A stretch of DNA of 64,000 bases from an uncultured Muribaculaceae bacterium (GCA_934661195.1 CAKUJD010000001.1:62001-126000); one strand, 5' to 3'; shown: positions 8,397-17,067, counted from the first letter of the stretch. Translations and numbers: made by a program. The notes: generated from the letters alone by a model not told the origin.

Positions 8397-9761
8397 TTAC
8401 TTGTGGCGGTGGCAGCTGGCTGCGCAGTCGCCGCCTTGGCACGATGTGGCCAGCGAGCCGTCGAAGCGCTTCTCCACCAGGTGGCGCAGGCGGTCGCGCA
8501 GCGACTCGAGCCGCACGGCATCGACCACGTCGGCCACGAAGGCCTGCATCAGCAGCCTTCGCGCCTCGGGCTCACTCACGCCACGGGTGCGCATATAGAA
8601 CATGGCTTCCTGGTCGAGTTGGCCCACGGTGGCGCCGTGCGAGCACTTAACATCGTCGGTGTAGATTTCGAGCTGCGGCTTGGTGTACATCTTGGCCTCG
8701 GGCGAGGCGCATATGTTGCGGTTGCCCTGATAGGCGTCGATGCGCGGGCAGCCGGGCTTCACCAGAATCTTGCCCGAGAATGCGCCCACAGCGTGGTCGT
8801 TGAGCACATACTTCAGCATCTCGTTGCTGCGGCAGCGAGGCGCGTTGTGGCTTATGTAGGTGTGGTTGTCCACATGCTGGCATCCGCCGGCTATGGTCAT
8901 GCCCAGCAGGTGCGACTCGGCGTGCTCGCCGTTGACTTCAAAGCGGTAGTTGTTGCGCGTGTAGCCATTGAGCAGCGTAATGCCGTCCACCAGCACGTTG
9001 CTGCCTGCCGCCTGCGCCACAAACACCGACGACAGCCTTCTGGTGCGCTCCGAGCTTTCCTCCAGGTCGTAGTAGTCGAATGTGGCGCCCTCCATGGCCA
9101 CAATCTCCACCACTTGCGAGCTGAGGTAGTCCATGTCAGGGTTGCTGGTGTGGTCGCACACCAGCATGCGTGCGCTGGCGTTGCGGCCCACCACCACCAG
9201 AATGCGGCGCACGGCCATCATCGGTGCCGAAGCATTGAATATGTTCACCAGCTGAATGGGCCGCTCCATGGCCACCCCGTCGGGCACATACACCACCATG
9301 CCGTCTTGCGCGAGCATGGTGTTGAGGGCTGTGCAGGGGTCGTCGAGCCGCGCCGCCGTGCCGTAGTGGCTCAGCAGCTGCGGGTGGCGTGTGGCGGCCT
9401 CGGCCATCGACTCCACCACCACGCCCTTTTCAAGGTTGTGGCTTGCAGTGGCGCTGCGGGCGAATGTGTCGTTGAAGAAATAATACATGCACGTGCTCAT
9501 GTTGGGCACGTCGCAGTTGAATGCGTGGCTGGCGTCGGCTGTGAATGGCACGCGGTTCACGTTGATGCCATAGTTGGGCGCAAGCACCTGCTCAAGGTCG
9601 GTGGCCTCGTAGTCGTCCGAGCCCTTGCGGGGCAGCTCGGCGCCGTCCAGAGCCTGCCGAGCGCGGCTGCGCATGGCATTGAGCGCCTCGGGCGAGTGGC
9701 TGCGCAGGGCGCTCAGCTGCTGGTCGTGGAGGTCGGTGTATTGTTGTAATGCGTTGGTCAT
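8397..9761 (-). CDS. sufD: Fe-S cluster assembly protein SufD
   Basis: A 454-residue SufD, partner of SufB in the SufBC2D scaffold. The beta-helix core includes the family pattern ending in QLEIYTDDVKCSHGATVGQL, with the conserved Cys-Ser-His, followed by a C-terminal helical domain. The ATG at 9761 is chosen over a GTG four codons upstream; it leaves eight bases after the sufC stop. Order sufB-sufC-sufD-sufS is standard. The extreme C-terminus is His/Cys-containing. Confidence 0.95.
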   Translation of the reverse strand: MTNALQQYTDLHDQQLSALRSHSPEALNAMRSRARQALDGAELPRKGSDDYEATDLEQVLAPNYGINVNRVPFTADASHAFNCDVPNMSTCMYYFFNDTFARSATASHNLEKGVVVESMAEAATRHPQLLSHYGTAARLDDPCTALNTMLAQDGMVVYVPDGVAMERPIQLVNIFNASAPMMAVRRILVVVGRNASARMLVCDHTSNPDMDYLSSQVVEIVAMEGATFDYYDLEESSERTRRLSSVFVAQAAGSNVLVDGITLLNGYTRNNYRFEVNGEHAESHLLGMTIAGGCQHVDNHTYISHNAPRCRSNEMLKYVLNDHAVGAFSGKILVKPGCPRIDAYQGNRNICASPEAKMYTKPQLEIYTDDVKCSHGATVGQLDQEAMFYMRTRGVSEPEARRLLMQAFVADVVDAVRLESLRDRLRHLVEKRFDGSLATSCQGGDCAASCHRHK

Positions 9762-9769
9762 AGTGTGTG

Positions 9770-10534
9770 TCACTTCTTGTCTTCGTTGTCCACTTGCTCC
9801 TTAATCCAGTCATAGCCCTTCACTTCAAGCTCTTTGGCCAGCTCTGGGCCGCTCGACAGCACTATGCGGCCCTTGTACAGCACGTGCACGAAGTCGGGCT
9901 TGATGTAGTCGAGCAGACGCTCGTAGTGGGTGATGACGATGGTGGCGTTCTGGTCGGTCTTGAGCTTGTTCACGCCGCCGGCCACCACACGCAGGGCGTC
10001 GATGTCGAGGCCGCTGTCGGTCTCGTCGAGAATCGACAGCCGGGGCTCAAGCATGGCCATCTGGAAAATCTCGTTGCGCTTTTTCTCTCCGCCCGAGAAG
10101 CCCTCGTTCACGGCGCGCGACGCGAGCTTGTTGTCAAGTTCCACCACGGCGCGCTTTTCGCGCATCAGCTTCAGAAACTCGCTGGCGCTCAGTGGCTCTT
10201 GGCCGTGGTATTTGCGCTTTTCGTTGATGGCGGCGCGCATGAAGTTTACCATCGACACGCCTGGAATCTCCACAGGATACTGGAAACTCAGGAACAGCCC
10301 CTCGTGGGCGCGGTCTTCGGGAGTCATGGCCAGCAGGTCTTTGCCATAGAAAGTGGCAGAGCCGCCGGTTACGGTGTAGGCGGGGTTGCCGGTGAGCACT
10401 GCCGACAGGGTGCTTTTGCCCGAGCCGTTGGGGCCCATTATGGCATGCACCTCGCCGGGCTTCACGGTGAGGTTGACGCCCTTCAAAATCTCCTTGCCTT
10501 CGATAGAGGCGTGTAAGTCTTTAACTACTAACAT
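9770..10534 (-). CDS. sufC: Fe-S cluster assembly ATPase SufC
   Basis: A 254-residue ABC-type ATPase of the SufBCD complex. Walker A GPNGSGKS at 34-41, signature FSGGEKKRNEI and Walker B region LSILDETDSGLDIDAL are characteristic of SufC, including the E-T-D substitution of the usual E-P-D. The ATG at 10534 is used; an open frame continues upstream but lacks SufC similarity. It lies between sufB and sufD in the same direction. Confidence 0.96.
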   Translation of the reverse strand: MLVVKDLHASIEGKEILKGVNLTVKPGEVHAIMGPNGSGKSTLSAVLTGNPAYTVTGGSATFYGKDLLAMTPEDRAHEGLFLSFQYPVEIPGVSMVNFMRAAINEKRKYHGQEPLSASEFLKLMREKRAVVELDNKLASRAVNEGFSGGEKKRNEIFQMAMLEPRLSILDETDSGLDIDALRVVAGGVNKLKTDQNATIVITHYERLLDYIKPDFVHVLYKGRIVLSSGPELAKELEVKGYDWIKEQVDNEDKK

Positions 10535-10598
10535 ATGTCGTGATTGTGTCTTTTTTTTGATTTTTGTTGCTAAATTATCTGTCTCCAGCCGGGAGGCT

Positions 10599-12071
10599 TT
10601 ATCCCACACTGCCCTCAAGCGACACCGACAGCAGCTTTTGCGCCTCTACGGCAAACTCCATGGGCAGCTTGGCCATCACCTCTTTGGCATAGCCGTTCAC
10701 AATCAGGCCCACGGCGTCTTCGGTGCTTATGCCGCGCTGGTTGCAGTAGAATATCTGGTCCTCATTGATCTTGCTGGTGGTGGCCTCGTGCTCCACCACA
10801 CTCGAGTCGTTGCCCACCTCAATCACGGGGAAGGTGTGGGCACCGCTGGTGGGGGTCAGCAGCAGCGAGTCGCACTGAGTGTAGTTGCGGCAGCCGGTGG
10901 CTGCGGGGGCCACCTTCACCATGCCGCGGTAGCTGTTTTGGCTGTGTCCGGCCGATATGCCCTTCGACACTATGGTGCTGCGGCTGTTCTTGCCCAGGTG
11001 AATCATCTTGGTGCCGGTGTCGGCCTCCTGATAGTTGCGCGTTAGCGCCACCGAGTAGAACTCGCCCACCGAGTTGTTGCCCTTAAGGATGCAGCTTGGG
11101 TATTTCCAGGTGATGGCCGAGCCGGTCTCCACCTGTGTCCACGACAGCTTGGAGTAGTCGCCGCGGCACAGGCCGCGCTTGGTCACCAGATTGTAGATGC
11201 CGCCCTTGCCGTTTTTGTCGCCAGGATACCAGTTTTGCACGGTGCTGTATTTCACTTCGGCACGGTCTTCCACCACAATCTCCACTATGGCGGCGTGCAG
11301 CTGGTTTTCATCGCGCATGGGGGCTGTGCAGCCCTCCAGATACGACACATAGCTGTCGTCGTCGGCCACAATCAGAGTGCGTTCGAACTGCCCTGTCTGG
11401 GCGGCGTTGATGCGGAAGTAGCTCGACAGTTCCATGGGGCATCGCACGCCCTTGGGAATGTACACAAACGAGCCGTCGCTGAACACGGCCGAGTTCAGGG
11501 CCGCAAAGAAGTTGTCGGTGTAGGGCACCACCGAGCCCAGGTAGCGTTTCACCAGGTCGGGATAGTCCTTCACCGCCTCGCTTATCGAGCAGAAAATCAC
11601 GCCCAGTTCGGCCAGCCGCTCGCGGTAGCTGGTGTGCACGCTCACGCTGTCCATGATGGCGTCCACGGCCATGCCGCTAAGGCGCAGCCGCTCCTCAAGC
11701 GGAATGCCCAGCTTGTCGAAAGTCTTCTTCAGTTCCGGGTCGATTTCCTTGCTGCCGCTTTCCTGCTTGCGCGGTGCGGCATAGTAGCTTATGGCCTGGA
11801 AGTCGATGGGAGGCAGGTGCACGTGCCCCCACGTGGGCATCTTCAGAGTGGTCCAGTGGCGGTAGGCCTTCAGGCGGAACTCGAGCAGCCACTCGGGCTC
11901 GCCCTTGAGGCGCGATATGGTGCGCACCACATCCTCGTTGAGCCCCTTGGGCAGAACGTGGGTGTCGATGCTGGTCACGAAGCCGTATTTATACTCTTCC
12001 GAGGCCGCATCGCTTATTATTCGCTTTTCCTCTTCTTCTTTTCGTTTGTTGTTTCCTTTGTTCTGACTCAT
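10599..12071 (-). CDS. sufB: Fe-S cluster assembly protein SufB
   Basis: A 490-residue SufB, the subunit on which the nascent cluster is built. It has the N-terminal helical region with [10 protein letters not shown], and the beta-helix ending in [29 protein letters not shown] and the GYAKEV segment typical of SufB. The start is a highly charged Lys/Glu stretch. The gap to the upstream CvpA-like gene is 45 bases and to sufC 64 bases, consistent with one operon. Confidence 0.97.
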   Translation of the reverse strand: MSQNKGNNKRKEEEEKRIISDAASEEYKYGFVTSIDTHVLPKGLNEDVVRTISRLKGEPEWLLEFRLKAYRHWTTLKMPTWGHVHLPPIDFQAISYYAAPRKQESGSKEIDPELKKTFDKLGIPLEERLRLSGMAVDAIMDSVSVHTSYRERLAELGVIFCSISEAVKDYPDLVKRYLGSVVPYTDNFFAALNSAVFSDGSFVYIPKGVRCPMELSSYFRINAAQTGQFERTLIVADDDSYVSYLEGCTAPMRDENQLHAAIVEIVVEDRAEVKYSTVQNWYPGDKNGKGGIYNLVTKRGLCRGDYSKLSWTQVETGSAITWKYPSCILKGNNSVGEFYSVALTRNYQEADTGTKMIHLGKNSRSTIVSKGISAGHSQNSYRGMVKVAPAATGCRNYTQCDSLLLTPTSGAHTFPVIEVGNDSSVVEHEATTSKINEDQIFYCNQRGISTEDAVGLIVNGYAKEVMAKLPMEFAVEAQKLLSVSLEGSVG

Positions 12072-12116
12072 GTCTGCTATGATTGGCCGGCCTGTGGCCG
12101 GCTGTGTTTCTTCTGC

Positions 12117-12623
12117 TTAATGCGCGCCCAGCGGCGCTGCGTGGCATCCGGTGAGTGCCGCGGCTGCATTCACGGCTATGCGGGCTGCCGGGTGCTGTGC
12201 CACGAATTTCTGCACTTGTGTGCTTGCGGCCGCCGCTATTGTCAGCAGCAGTGCCGCGGCCACTGCGCACTGCATGGCGGCAAGCGCCATTCCTGCGGTC
12301 TGCTCGAGGCCCTCCATGCGACGCTTAACCCTCCAGGCCGGGGCGTAGAAGCCGGCCACGCGCACTGTGAGCCACGTCATGGCTGCCACCACGGCCCGCA
12401 CTGCTGCTTCGAGCAGCGGCCTTGGCAGGTTGCCAACCTCAGGCACAATGGCCGTAGCCGTGCTGCAAGCCATAGGGCCACACGCCCAGCACGCTGCCAG
12501 TGCCAGCAAGCACGCCGTGATGCCCGACAACTGCCCCCTGAGCCCAAGCCTCCATCCGGCAGCTGCGCACACGGCCACAGCCATGGCCGCACCAAGGGTC
12601 AATATTGTCGAAATCACGCTCAC
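12117..12623 (-). CDS. CvpA-like membrane protein, first gene of the suf operon
   Basis: About 168 residues with three or four hydrophobic segments separated by short loops. The pattern of a helix, then WRLGLRGQLSGI, then another helix resembles the CvpA/colicin V production family, whose precise role is unclear. Initiation is uncertain: there is no ATG, and GTG at 12623 (or 12617) is favoured over an upstream TTG. A -7 box lies only about 16 bases upstream, so the mRNA would be almost leaderless. Assignment to CvpA rests on topology and position before sufB. Confidence 0.55.
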   Translation of the reverse strand: MSVISTILTLGAAMAVAVCAAAGWRLGLRGQLSGITACLLALAACWACGPMACSTATAIVPEVGNLPRPLLEAAVRAVVAAMTWLTVRVAGFYAPAWRVKRRMEGLEQTAGMALAAMQCAVAAALLLTIAAAASTQVQKFVAQHPAARIAVNAAAALTGCHAAPLGAH

Positions 12624-12638
12624 TTTATTTCCAATGTG

Positions 12639-12646
12639 CAAAATTA
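12639..12646 (-). promoter_or_regulatory. -7 box of the suf operon promoter
   Basis: Minus strand TAATTTTG at 12646-12639 fits TAnnTTTG. It overlaps the outer edge of the first 83-bp repeat copy; the equivalent place in copies 2 and 3 has lost the final TTTG because the preceding base differs. The predicted start is near 12633. Confidence 0.5.
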
Positions 12647-12858
12647 GTGCAAACCGAGCGCAATGGCAAAAAAAGAGCTTGCTCGTTTTTTAGACATTGC
12701 CGAGGTGCCGCCTGATTTATGAAAAATTAGTGCAAACCGAGCGCAATGGCAAAAAAAGAGCTTGCTCGTTTTTTAGACATTGCCGAGGTGCCGCCTGATT
12801 TATGAAAAATTAGTGCAAACCGAGCACAATGGCAAAAATTGAGCTTGCTCGTTTTTGC
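12641..12858. repeat. 83-bp tandem repeat, 2.6 copies
   Basis: Copies 1 (12641-12723) and 2 (12724-12806) are identical over 83 bp; copy 3 (12807-12858) covers about 52 bp with several differences and then diverges. Each unit holds an imperfect palindrome: GCAATG and CATTGC arms around an A-run, GAGC-TT-GCTC and a T-run. A diverged relative sits at 61393-61480. The array fills the space between the divergent suf operon and the M15 peptidase gene. Confidence 0.9.
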
Positions 12859-12900
12859 GAGTGTCACCGATTACCATGGCGCTTGGAGGAGCGGTGGCAG

Positions 12901-12908
12901 TAAATTTG
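12901..12908 (+). promoter_or_regulatory. -7 box upstream of the M15 peptidase gene
   Basis: TAAATTTG at 12901-12908 fits TAnnTTTG; a TTG at 12883-12885 is closer than usual (15 bases). The start codon is 28 bases downstream. Confidence 0.4.
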
Positions 12909-12936
12909 CGCAAATTCCAATAAAACACACGCTAAA

Positions 12937-13335
12937 ATGAAACATTTCACCATTCAAGAGCTCACTCGTTCGGCCACGGCCCAGCGGCTGGGCATAGCCA
13001 ACGTGCCGCCCCCAGCGGCCGAGACTGCTCTGCGCAGGTTGGTGGAGCAGGTGCTCGACCCGCTGCGCGAAGCCTGGGGACGCCCCATCAAGGTCACCAG
13101 CGGCTACCGCTGCCCCGAGCTTAACAAGGCGGTGGGCGGAGTGCCGCAAAGCCAGCACATGGCCGGCGAGGCAGCCGATGTTACTGCTGGCTCGCCGCAG
13201 CTCAACGCACAGTTATGGAGCCTGCTGCAACAGCTCAACTTGCCCATTGACCAAGCCATCAACGAGCGTGGCTATGCATGGCTGCATCTGTCGTGCGGTC
13301 CGCGCGACCGCCGTCGCTATTTTGCCGCGCCCTAA
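12937..13335 (+). CDS. M15-family (D-Ala-D-Ala carboxypeptidase-like) peptidase
   Basis: A 132-residue single-domain protein. Zinc ligands are visible as His74 and Asp81 in QHMAGEAADV and His117 in WLHLSC, with SGYRCPELNKAVGG before them, the pattern of peptidase M15A/M15_3. Such enzymes cut peptidoglycan cross-links or stems and are often phage endolysins; no signal peptide is present, which fits a phage-type lysin more than a resident periplasmic enzyme. It is 20 bases upstream of a portal-like gene on the same strand, reinforcing a phage origin. Confidence 0.85.
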   Translation: MKHFTIQELTRSATAQRLGIANVPPPAAETALRRLVEQVLDPLREAWGRPIKVTSGYRCPELNKAVGGVPQSQHMAGEAADVTAGSPQLNAQLWSLLQQLNLPIDQAINERGYAWLHLSCGPRDRRRYFAAP

Positions 13336-13355
13336 CCACTTTAACTCACTGCAAC

Positions 13356-14780
13356 ATGAAAGATTACTCCATTAACTCCAATTTGCGCCCCACCGACGCT
13401 GCCGTGCTCAATGCGGCCTACCGCACCTGGATGGCTTGCGGCAATCTGCGCTCGTCGCGGCAGCGGTGCAAGCGTTTTGCCTATGGCGACCAGTGGGGCG
13501 ACCCCACCGTCGACGTGGCCGGCAATCGCATGACCGAGTGGGAACGCTACAGCCGCAACGGCGGTTCGCCCATCACCAACAATCTTATTCGCCAGCTGGT
13601 GCGCACCGTGGTGGGCCGATTCCGCTCGCAACTCAAGGACGAGGGCGAGCCCAAGAGCCGTGCTCTTAGGGTTACCAGCCGGCTCAACGCCACCGATGAG
13701 CTCGATAGCCGAGCTCTTGAGGAGTTCCTGATTTCGGGCTGCTGTGTGCAGCGCGTGGATGTGGAAAGCCGATTGTGCGACCGCCGTCCGCGCGTGAGCA
13801 ACGTGAACCTTAACCGCTTCTTTGTGAATGCCTATACCGACCCTCTGGGCCGCGACTGCGAAATTTTAGGGCAACTGCACGACCTCAGCCTTGCCGAGCT
13901 AATGCGGCTCACTGCGGGCGGCGACCGGCGCAAGGCGGCTTGGCTGCGCGGCATATACACTGCTGAGGCCGAGCAGCGCACTGCCAGCTTCACCACCAGC
14001 ATCGGCGCCGACTCGGCCACAGGCACCGACTTTTGGCGTGCGGCCGACAGCGGCAAGTGCCGCGCCATAGAGGTGTGGACGCTTGAAAGCCGCGAGGTGC
14101 TGGTGTGCCACGACCGCGCCACGGCGCAAGTGTCGCTGTGCGAGCCCTCGGCAGCCCGCCGCCTGCGAGCCAACCCCGACTTGAATGTGCGCTGGGACAT
14201 TGCCGCCGTGTGGCACTGCCGCTGGTTTTCGCCCATGGGCGACTTGCTGGCCAGCTACGACTCGCCGTGGGCCCACGGCATGCACCCTTATGTGGTTAAG
14301 ATGTATCCGCTCACCGATGGTGAGGTGCACTCGCTGGTGGAAGACGTCATCGACCAGCAGAAGCAGGTGAACCGCCTCGTGACGCTGGTCGACCAGGTGA
14401 TGGCTGCCTCGGCCAAGGGCGTGCTGCTGTTTCCCGACACCGCCTTGCCCGAGGGCTTCTCGTGGAGCGACATACGCCTCATCTGGCGCAACTGCAACGG
14501 CATTCTGCCTTATTCGCCCAATGAGTGCAACGCCAAGCCTGAGCAGATAATATCGCACAGCACCGACATTGGCGCCCTGCAAATGGTGCAGCTGCAAATG
14601 CGCCTGCTAGAGGAGGTGAGTGGAGTGAGCGGCGCGCTGCAGGGCAAGACGGGCACGGCCGGCAACTCGGCCTCGCTCTACCAAAGCGAGGTGCAGAACT
14701 CCACTGCTGCTCTGGCCGATGTGTTCGACACGTTCAACGACTTCCGCCGCCGTCGCAACCGCAAAATAGAGCAGCTGTGA
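13356..14780 (+). CDS. Phage portal-like protein, apparently isolated and shortened
   Basis: A 474-residue protein with portal features: an N-terminal YRTWMACGN...CKRFAYGDQWGD segment, SPITNNLIRQLVRTVVGRFR, a mid region with QQKQVNRLVTLVDQVMAASAKG, and a late VSGALQGKTGTAGNS loop. Portal proteins form the dodecameric DNA gate of tailed-phage capsids. It stops soon after the helix following the GALQGK loop, where related portals usually continue, so the C-terminus may be lost. No terminase, capsid or tail gene is adjacent; the neighbours are cellular. The call rests on remembered family patterns. Confidence 0.6.
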   Translation: MKDYSINSNLRPTDAAVLNAAYRTWMACGNLRSSRQRCKRFAYGDQWGDPTVDVAGNRMTEWERYSRNGGSPITNNLIRQLVRTVVGRFRSQLKDEGEPKSRALRVTSRLNATDELDSRALEEFLISGCCVQRVDVESRLCDRRPRVSNVNLNRFFVNAYTDPLGRDCEILGQLHDLSLAELMRLTAGGDRRKAAWLRGIYTAEAEQRTASFTTSIGADSATGTDFWRAADSGKCRAIEVWTLESREVLVCHDRATAQVSLCEPSAARRLRANPDLNVRWDIAAVWHCRWFSPMGDLLASYDSPWAHGMHPYVVKMYPLTDGEVHSLVEDVIDQQKQVNRLVTLVDQVMAASAKGVLLFPDTALPEGFSWSDIRLIWRNCNGILPYSPNECNAKPEQIISHSTDIGALQMVQLQMRLLEEVSGVSGALQGKTGTAGNSASLYQSEVQNSTAALADVFDTFNDFRRRRNRKIEQL

Positions 14781-14794
14781 CGTGAAAAAAGCAA

Positions 14795-14826
14795 GCAGAG
14801 GCGGCTCTAACTTGAGCCGCCTCTGC
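14795..14826 (-). terminator. Intrinsic terminator for the leftward FKBP lipoprotein gene
   Basis: A perfect 13-bp stem (14795-14807 with 14814-14826) has a six-base loop. The A-run at 14785-14790 gives a U-run in the leftward transcript. It may also stop the convergent portal gene, but without a U-tract. Confidence 0.8.
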
Positions 14827-14853
14827 CATATGAGTTAATTTGTGTGTGCTTAA

Positions 14854-15717
14854 TTACTTGCCTGCGCCCACTGCCTCGATGTCAAACACCAGAGTCTCGT
14901 TGGGGCCAATGGCCTGGTTGCCTTGCGGGCCATAGGCCAGCTCAGCGGGGATGATTACGTGCAGTTTTGTGCCCGGCTTCATCAGTTTGAGCGCCTCCAC
15001 AAAGCCCTTGATGAGGCCGCCCTCGTCAATCTTCATGGGCACGGGGCTGCTCGACTGGTCGAACACTTTGCCGTCCACGTGCTTGCCCACATACTTCACG
15101 TTCACCGTCTCGCCGGCTTTGAAGTTTTCGCCGCTGCCAGGAGCCACCACCTTGTAGATGAGGCCGCTTGCGGTTTTCTGCAGGCTCTTGTCGGCCTGGA
15201 GCTGCTTTGCGGCATATGCCTGGCCAGCCTTCAGGTTTTCGACTGCCTTGGGGTCGTTGGCGCGCTTCTCGTTGGCAACGCGGGTGAGCAGGTTTTGCAG
15301 GTCCATGCCCTTCTGCTGCAGCTCTTCTTGCGTGAGCTTCTTGCTGCTCGAGAATGCTTTTTTGAACTCGGCCAGGAAGCGGCGGCGGTCAATCTTCACG
15401 CCAGCCTCCTGCTCAATCTGCTGGATTGAGCCGAGAATTTGGAAACCATACTGGATGCCGCCCAGATAGCTGTTGTCGGCATTTGTGGTGTCGCGGTTGA
15501 TGATCGACTCAAGGCCCTTGAGGAATTCATCTTTCTCAAACTTGTCGGCGTTGGCACTGTCCTGGCTCACCATGTAGGCCAGATTTGCACCCATGCCGCT
15601 GCCAAACAGTGTGCTCACCGAGTCTTCGGTGGGGCTTGCCTTGGTGGCCTTCTTGTTGCAGCTCGCCAGCGAGCCAATCATGAGAGCCACCACGAGCAGT
15701 GAAAAAATCTTTTTCAT
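14854..15717 (-). CDS. FKBP-type peptidyl-prolyl isomerase lipoprotein
   Basis: A 287-residue protein. The signal peptide ends in a lipobox (IGSLAS-Cys20), so it should be lipid-anchored. An N-terminal helical dimerisation region (about 35-180) precedes a C-terminal FKBP domain (about 190-285) with VNVKYVGKH, VFDQS, IKGFVEALKLM and IPAELAYG. It is related to the exported FKBP at 6158-7105. It lies 48 bases downstream of another FKBP gene and ends at a strong terminator, so it is the last gene of an FKBP cluster. Confidence 0.92.
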   Translation of the reverse strand: MKKIFSLLVVALMIGSLASCNKKATKASPTEDSVSTLFGSGMGANLAYMVSQDSANADKFEKDEFLKGLESIINRDTTNADNSYLGGIQYGFQILGSIQQIEQEAGVKIDRRRFLAEFKKAFSSSKKLTQEELQQKGMDLQNLLTRVANEKRANDPKAVENLKAGQAYAAKQLQADKSLQKTASGLIYKVVAPGSGENFKAGETVNVKYVGKHVDGKVFDQSSSPVPMKIDEGGLIKGFVEALKLMKPGTKLHVIIPAELAYGPQGNQAIGPNETLVFDIEAVGAGK

Positions 15718-15765
15718 AATTTGCTTATAAGTAAGTGTTGTTGTAATAATTTGTGTTGTCGATTG

Positions 15766-16350
15766 TTATTTGCCCACCTTTATGAGCTGCACGTCGAATA
15801 TGAGCGTGCTGTTGGGCTGAATGGGGCCTGTGCCGTGCACGCCATAGGCCAGCTCGCTGGGTATGAACAGGCGCCATGCCGCGCCCTCGCTCATTAGCTG
15901 CAGGCCTTCAACCCAGCCGGGAATCACCTGGCCCACTGCAAATGTGGCAGGCTCGCCGCGCTCCACCGAGCTGTCGAACACGGTGCCGTCGATCAGGCGG
16001 CCGGTGTAGTGCACCGTCACCACATCGTTGGGGCCGGGCTTTTTGCCAGTGCCCTCTTTCACAATTTGATATTGCAGGCCCGATTTGGTCACGTGCACGC
16101 CCTCTTGCTTGGCGTTCTGCTCAAGGAATTCCTTGCCGGCCTTGGCGTTGTTTTCTTTGGCTTCCTGCTCAAGGCGGGTGAAGTACTCGGTCACCACCTG
16201 CTTGGCCTCATCGTAGCTCATCTTTTTCTCGCCGCTGGTGTAGACGGCGCGCAGAGCGTCGGCGAAGTCGTCAACGTTGAGGCTTTTGATGCCCGAGCCC
16301 ATAAAATTCTGGCCCATGCTAAGGCCAAGTGCATAGCTTAATTTGTCCAT
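15766..16350 (-). CDS. FKBP-type peptidyl-prolyl isomerase, FklB-like
   Basis: A 194-residue protein without an obvious signal peptide: it starts MDKLSYALGLSMGQNF, the first helix of the Mip/FklB dimerisation domain. The FKBP domain occupies about 100-193, with VTVHYTGRLIDGTVFDSS, VIPGWVEGLQLM and IPSELAYG. The active-site Tyr, Asp, Trp and Tyr positions are kept, so isomerase activity is expected. It is probably cytoplasmic and lies between the SlyD-like gene and the FKBP lipoprotein gene in one direction. Confidence 0.93.
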   Translation of the reverse strand: MDKLSYALGLSMGQNFMGSGIKSLNVDDFADALRAVYTSGEKKMSYDEAKQVVTEYFTRLEQEAKENNAKAGKEFLEQNAKQEGVHVTKSGLQYQIVKEGTGKKPGPNDVVTVHYTGRLIDGTVFDSSVERGEPATFAVGQVIPGWVEGLQLMSEGAAWRLFIPSELAYGVHGTGPIQPNSTLIFDVQLIKVGK

Positions 16351-16444
16351 AATAGTTTGTTGCTGCCCCGCCGCGGTGGCGGCTTTCAGGGGCTATGTTT
16401 TGTGTTAAATTCGTTACTGTAATATATATGTGTGGCGGTGTGGC

Positions 16445-17002
16445 TTAGTGGCAACCGCCGCTGCATCCCTCGCAGCCGCCCTCGCCGCAACTGCCGCCGC
16501 AGTTGCACGATGCGCCCTTGGGGTTCATTTCGTCGGGTGTGGCGTCGCGCACGGCAAGCACCTTGCCTGCATAGCGTACGCGCTCGCCGGCCAACTGGTG
16601 GTTGAAGTCGATGGTCACCTTGTCGGGGGTGATCTCTTTCACAAAGCCGTCGATGCGGAATCCGTCGGCCGTCTGCATGGGCACCACGGCGCCTTCATAC
16701 ACGCGGTCGGTGTCAAACTCGCCGTTGATGCAGAATATGCTCTTGTCAAGCACCTGCACCATGTCGGGGTTCTTCTCGCCGAAGGCGTCCTTGGGCTCAA
16801 GGGTGAAGTCGAAGCTGTCGCCCTCGGCCAGGCCGTTGATGGCGTTGGCAAAGCCGTCGATCATGCCTTTGTCAAGACCGTATACAAACGAGTCGGGGTG
16901 CTTGTCGGTGAACTTAAACACCGATGCGGCCTCTCCGCCGTCGTCAACGGTGAATATTTCGTAGGCCAAATCCACATGCTTTCCAAATTTTATCTTGTCC
17001 AT
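16445..17002 (-). CDS. slyD: SlyD-like FKBP peptidyl-prolyl isomerase with Cys-rich tail
   Basis: A 185-residue protein with the split SlyD architecture: an FKBP lobe at the start (VDLAYEIFTVDDGG) interrupted by an insert-in-flap domain with EPKDAFGEKNPDMVQVL, and DFNHQLAGE closing the fold. The C-terminus is CNCGGSCGEGGCEGCSGGCH, likely a metal-binding tail comparable to the histidine/cysteine tail of SlyD involved in nickel handling. The ATG at 17002 is chosen because homology starts there. It is the first gene of the leftward FKBP cluster. Confidence 0.9.
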   Translation of the reverse strand: MDKIKFGKHVDLAYEIFTVDDGGEAASVFKFTDKHPDSFVYGLDKGMIDGFANAINGLAEGDSFDFTLEPKDAFGEKNPDMVQVLDKSIFCINGEFDTDRVYEGAVVPMQTADGFRIDGFVKEITPDKVTIDFNHQLAGERVRYAGKVLAVRDATPDEMNPKGASCNCGGSCGEGGCEGCSGGCH

Positions 17003-17059
17003 AGCGTGATGTGTGTGTATGTCGTTCTCTTTTAATAGGTGAATAATAGTTTTGGGATA

Positions 17060-17067
17060 CAAAGGTA
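17060..17067 (-). promoter_or_regulatory. -7 box of the slyD-like gene
   Basis: Minus strand TACCTTTG at 17067-17060 matches TAnnTTTG, 58 bases before the ATG. No clear TTG was found at the usual distance. Confidence 0.45.

Noticed and set aside
8382..9749. A 455-codon open frame antisense to sufD
   Set aside because: It overlaps nearly all of sufD, whose motifs are clear; the composition is low-complexity His/Val/Ala and there is no start context.
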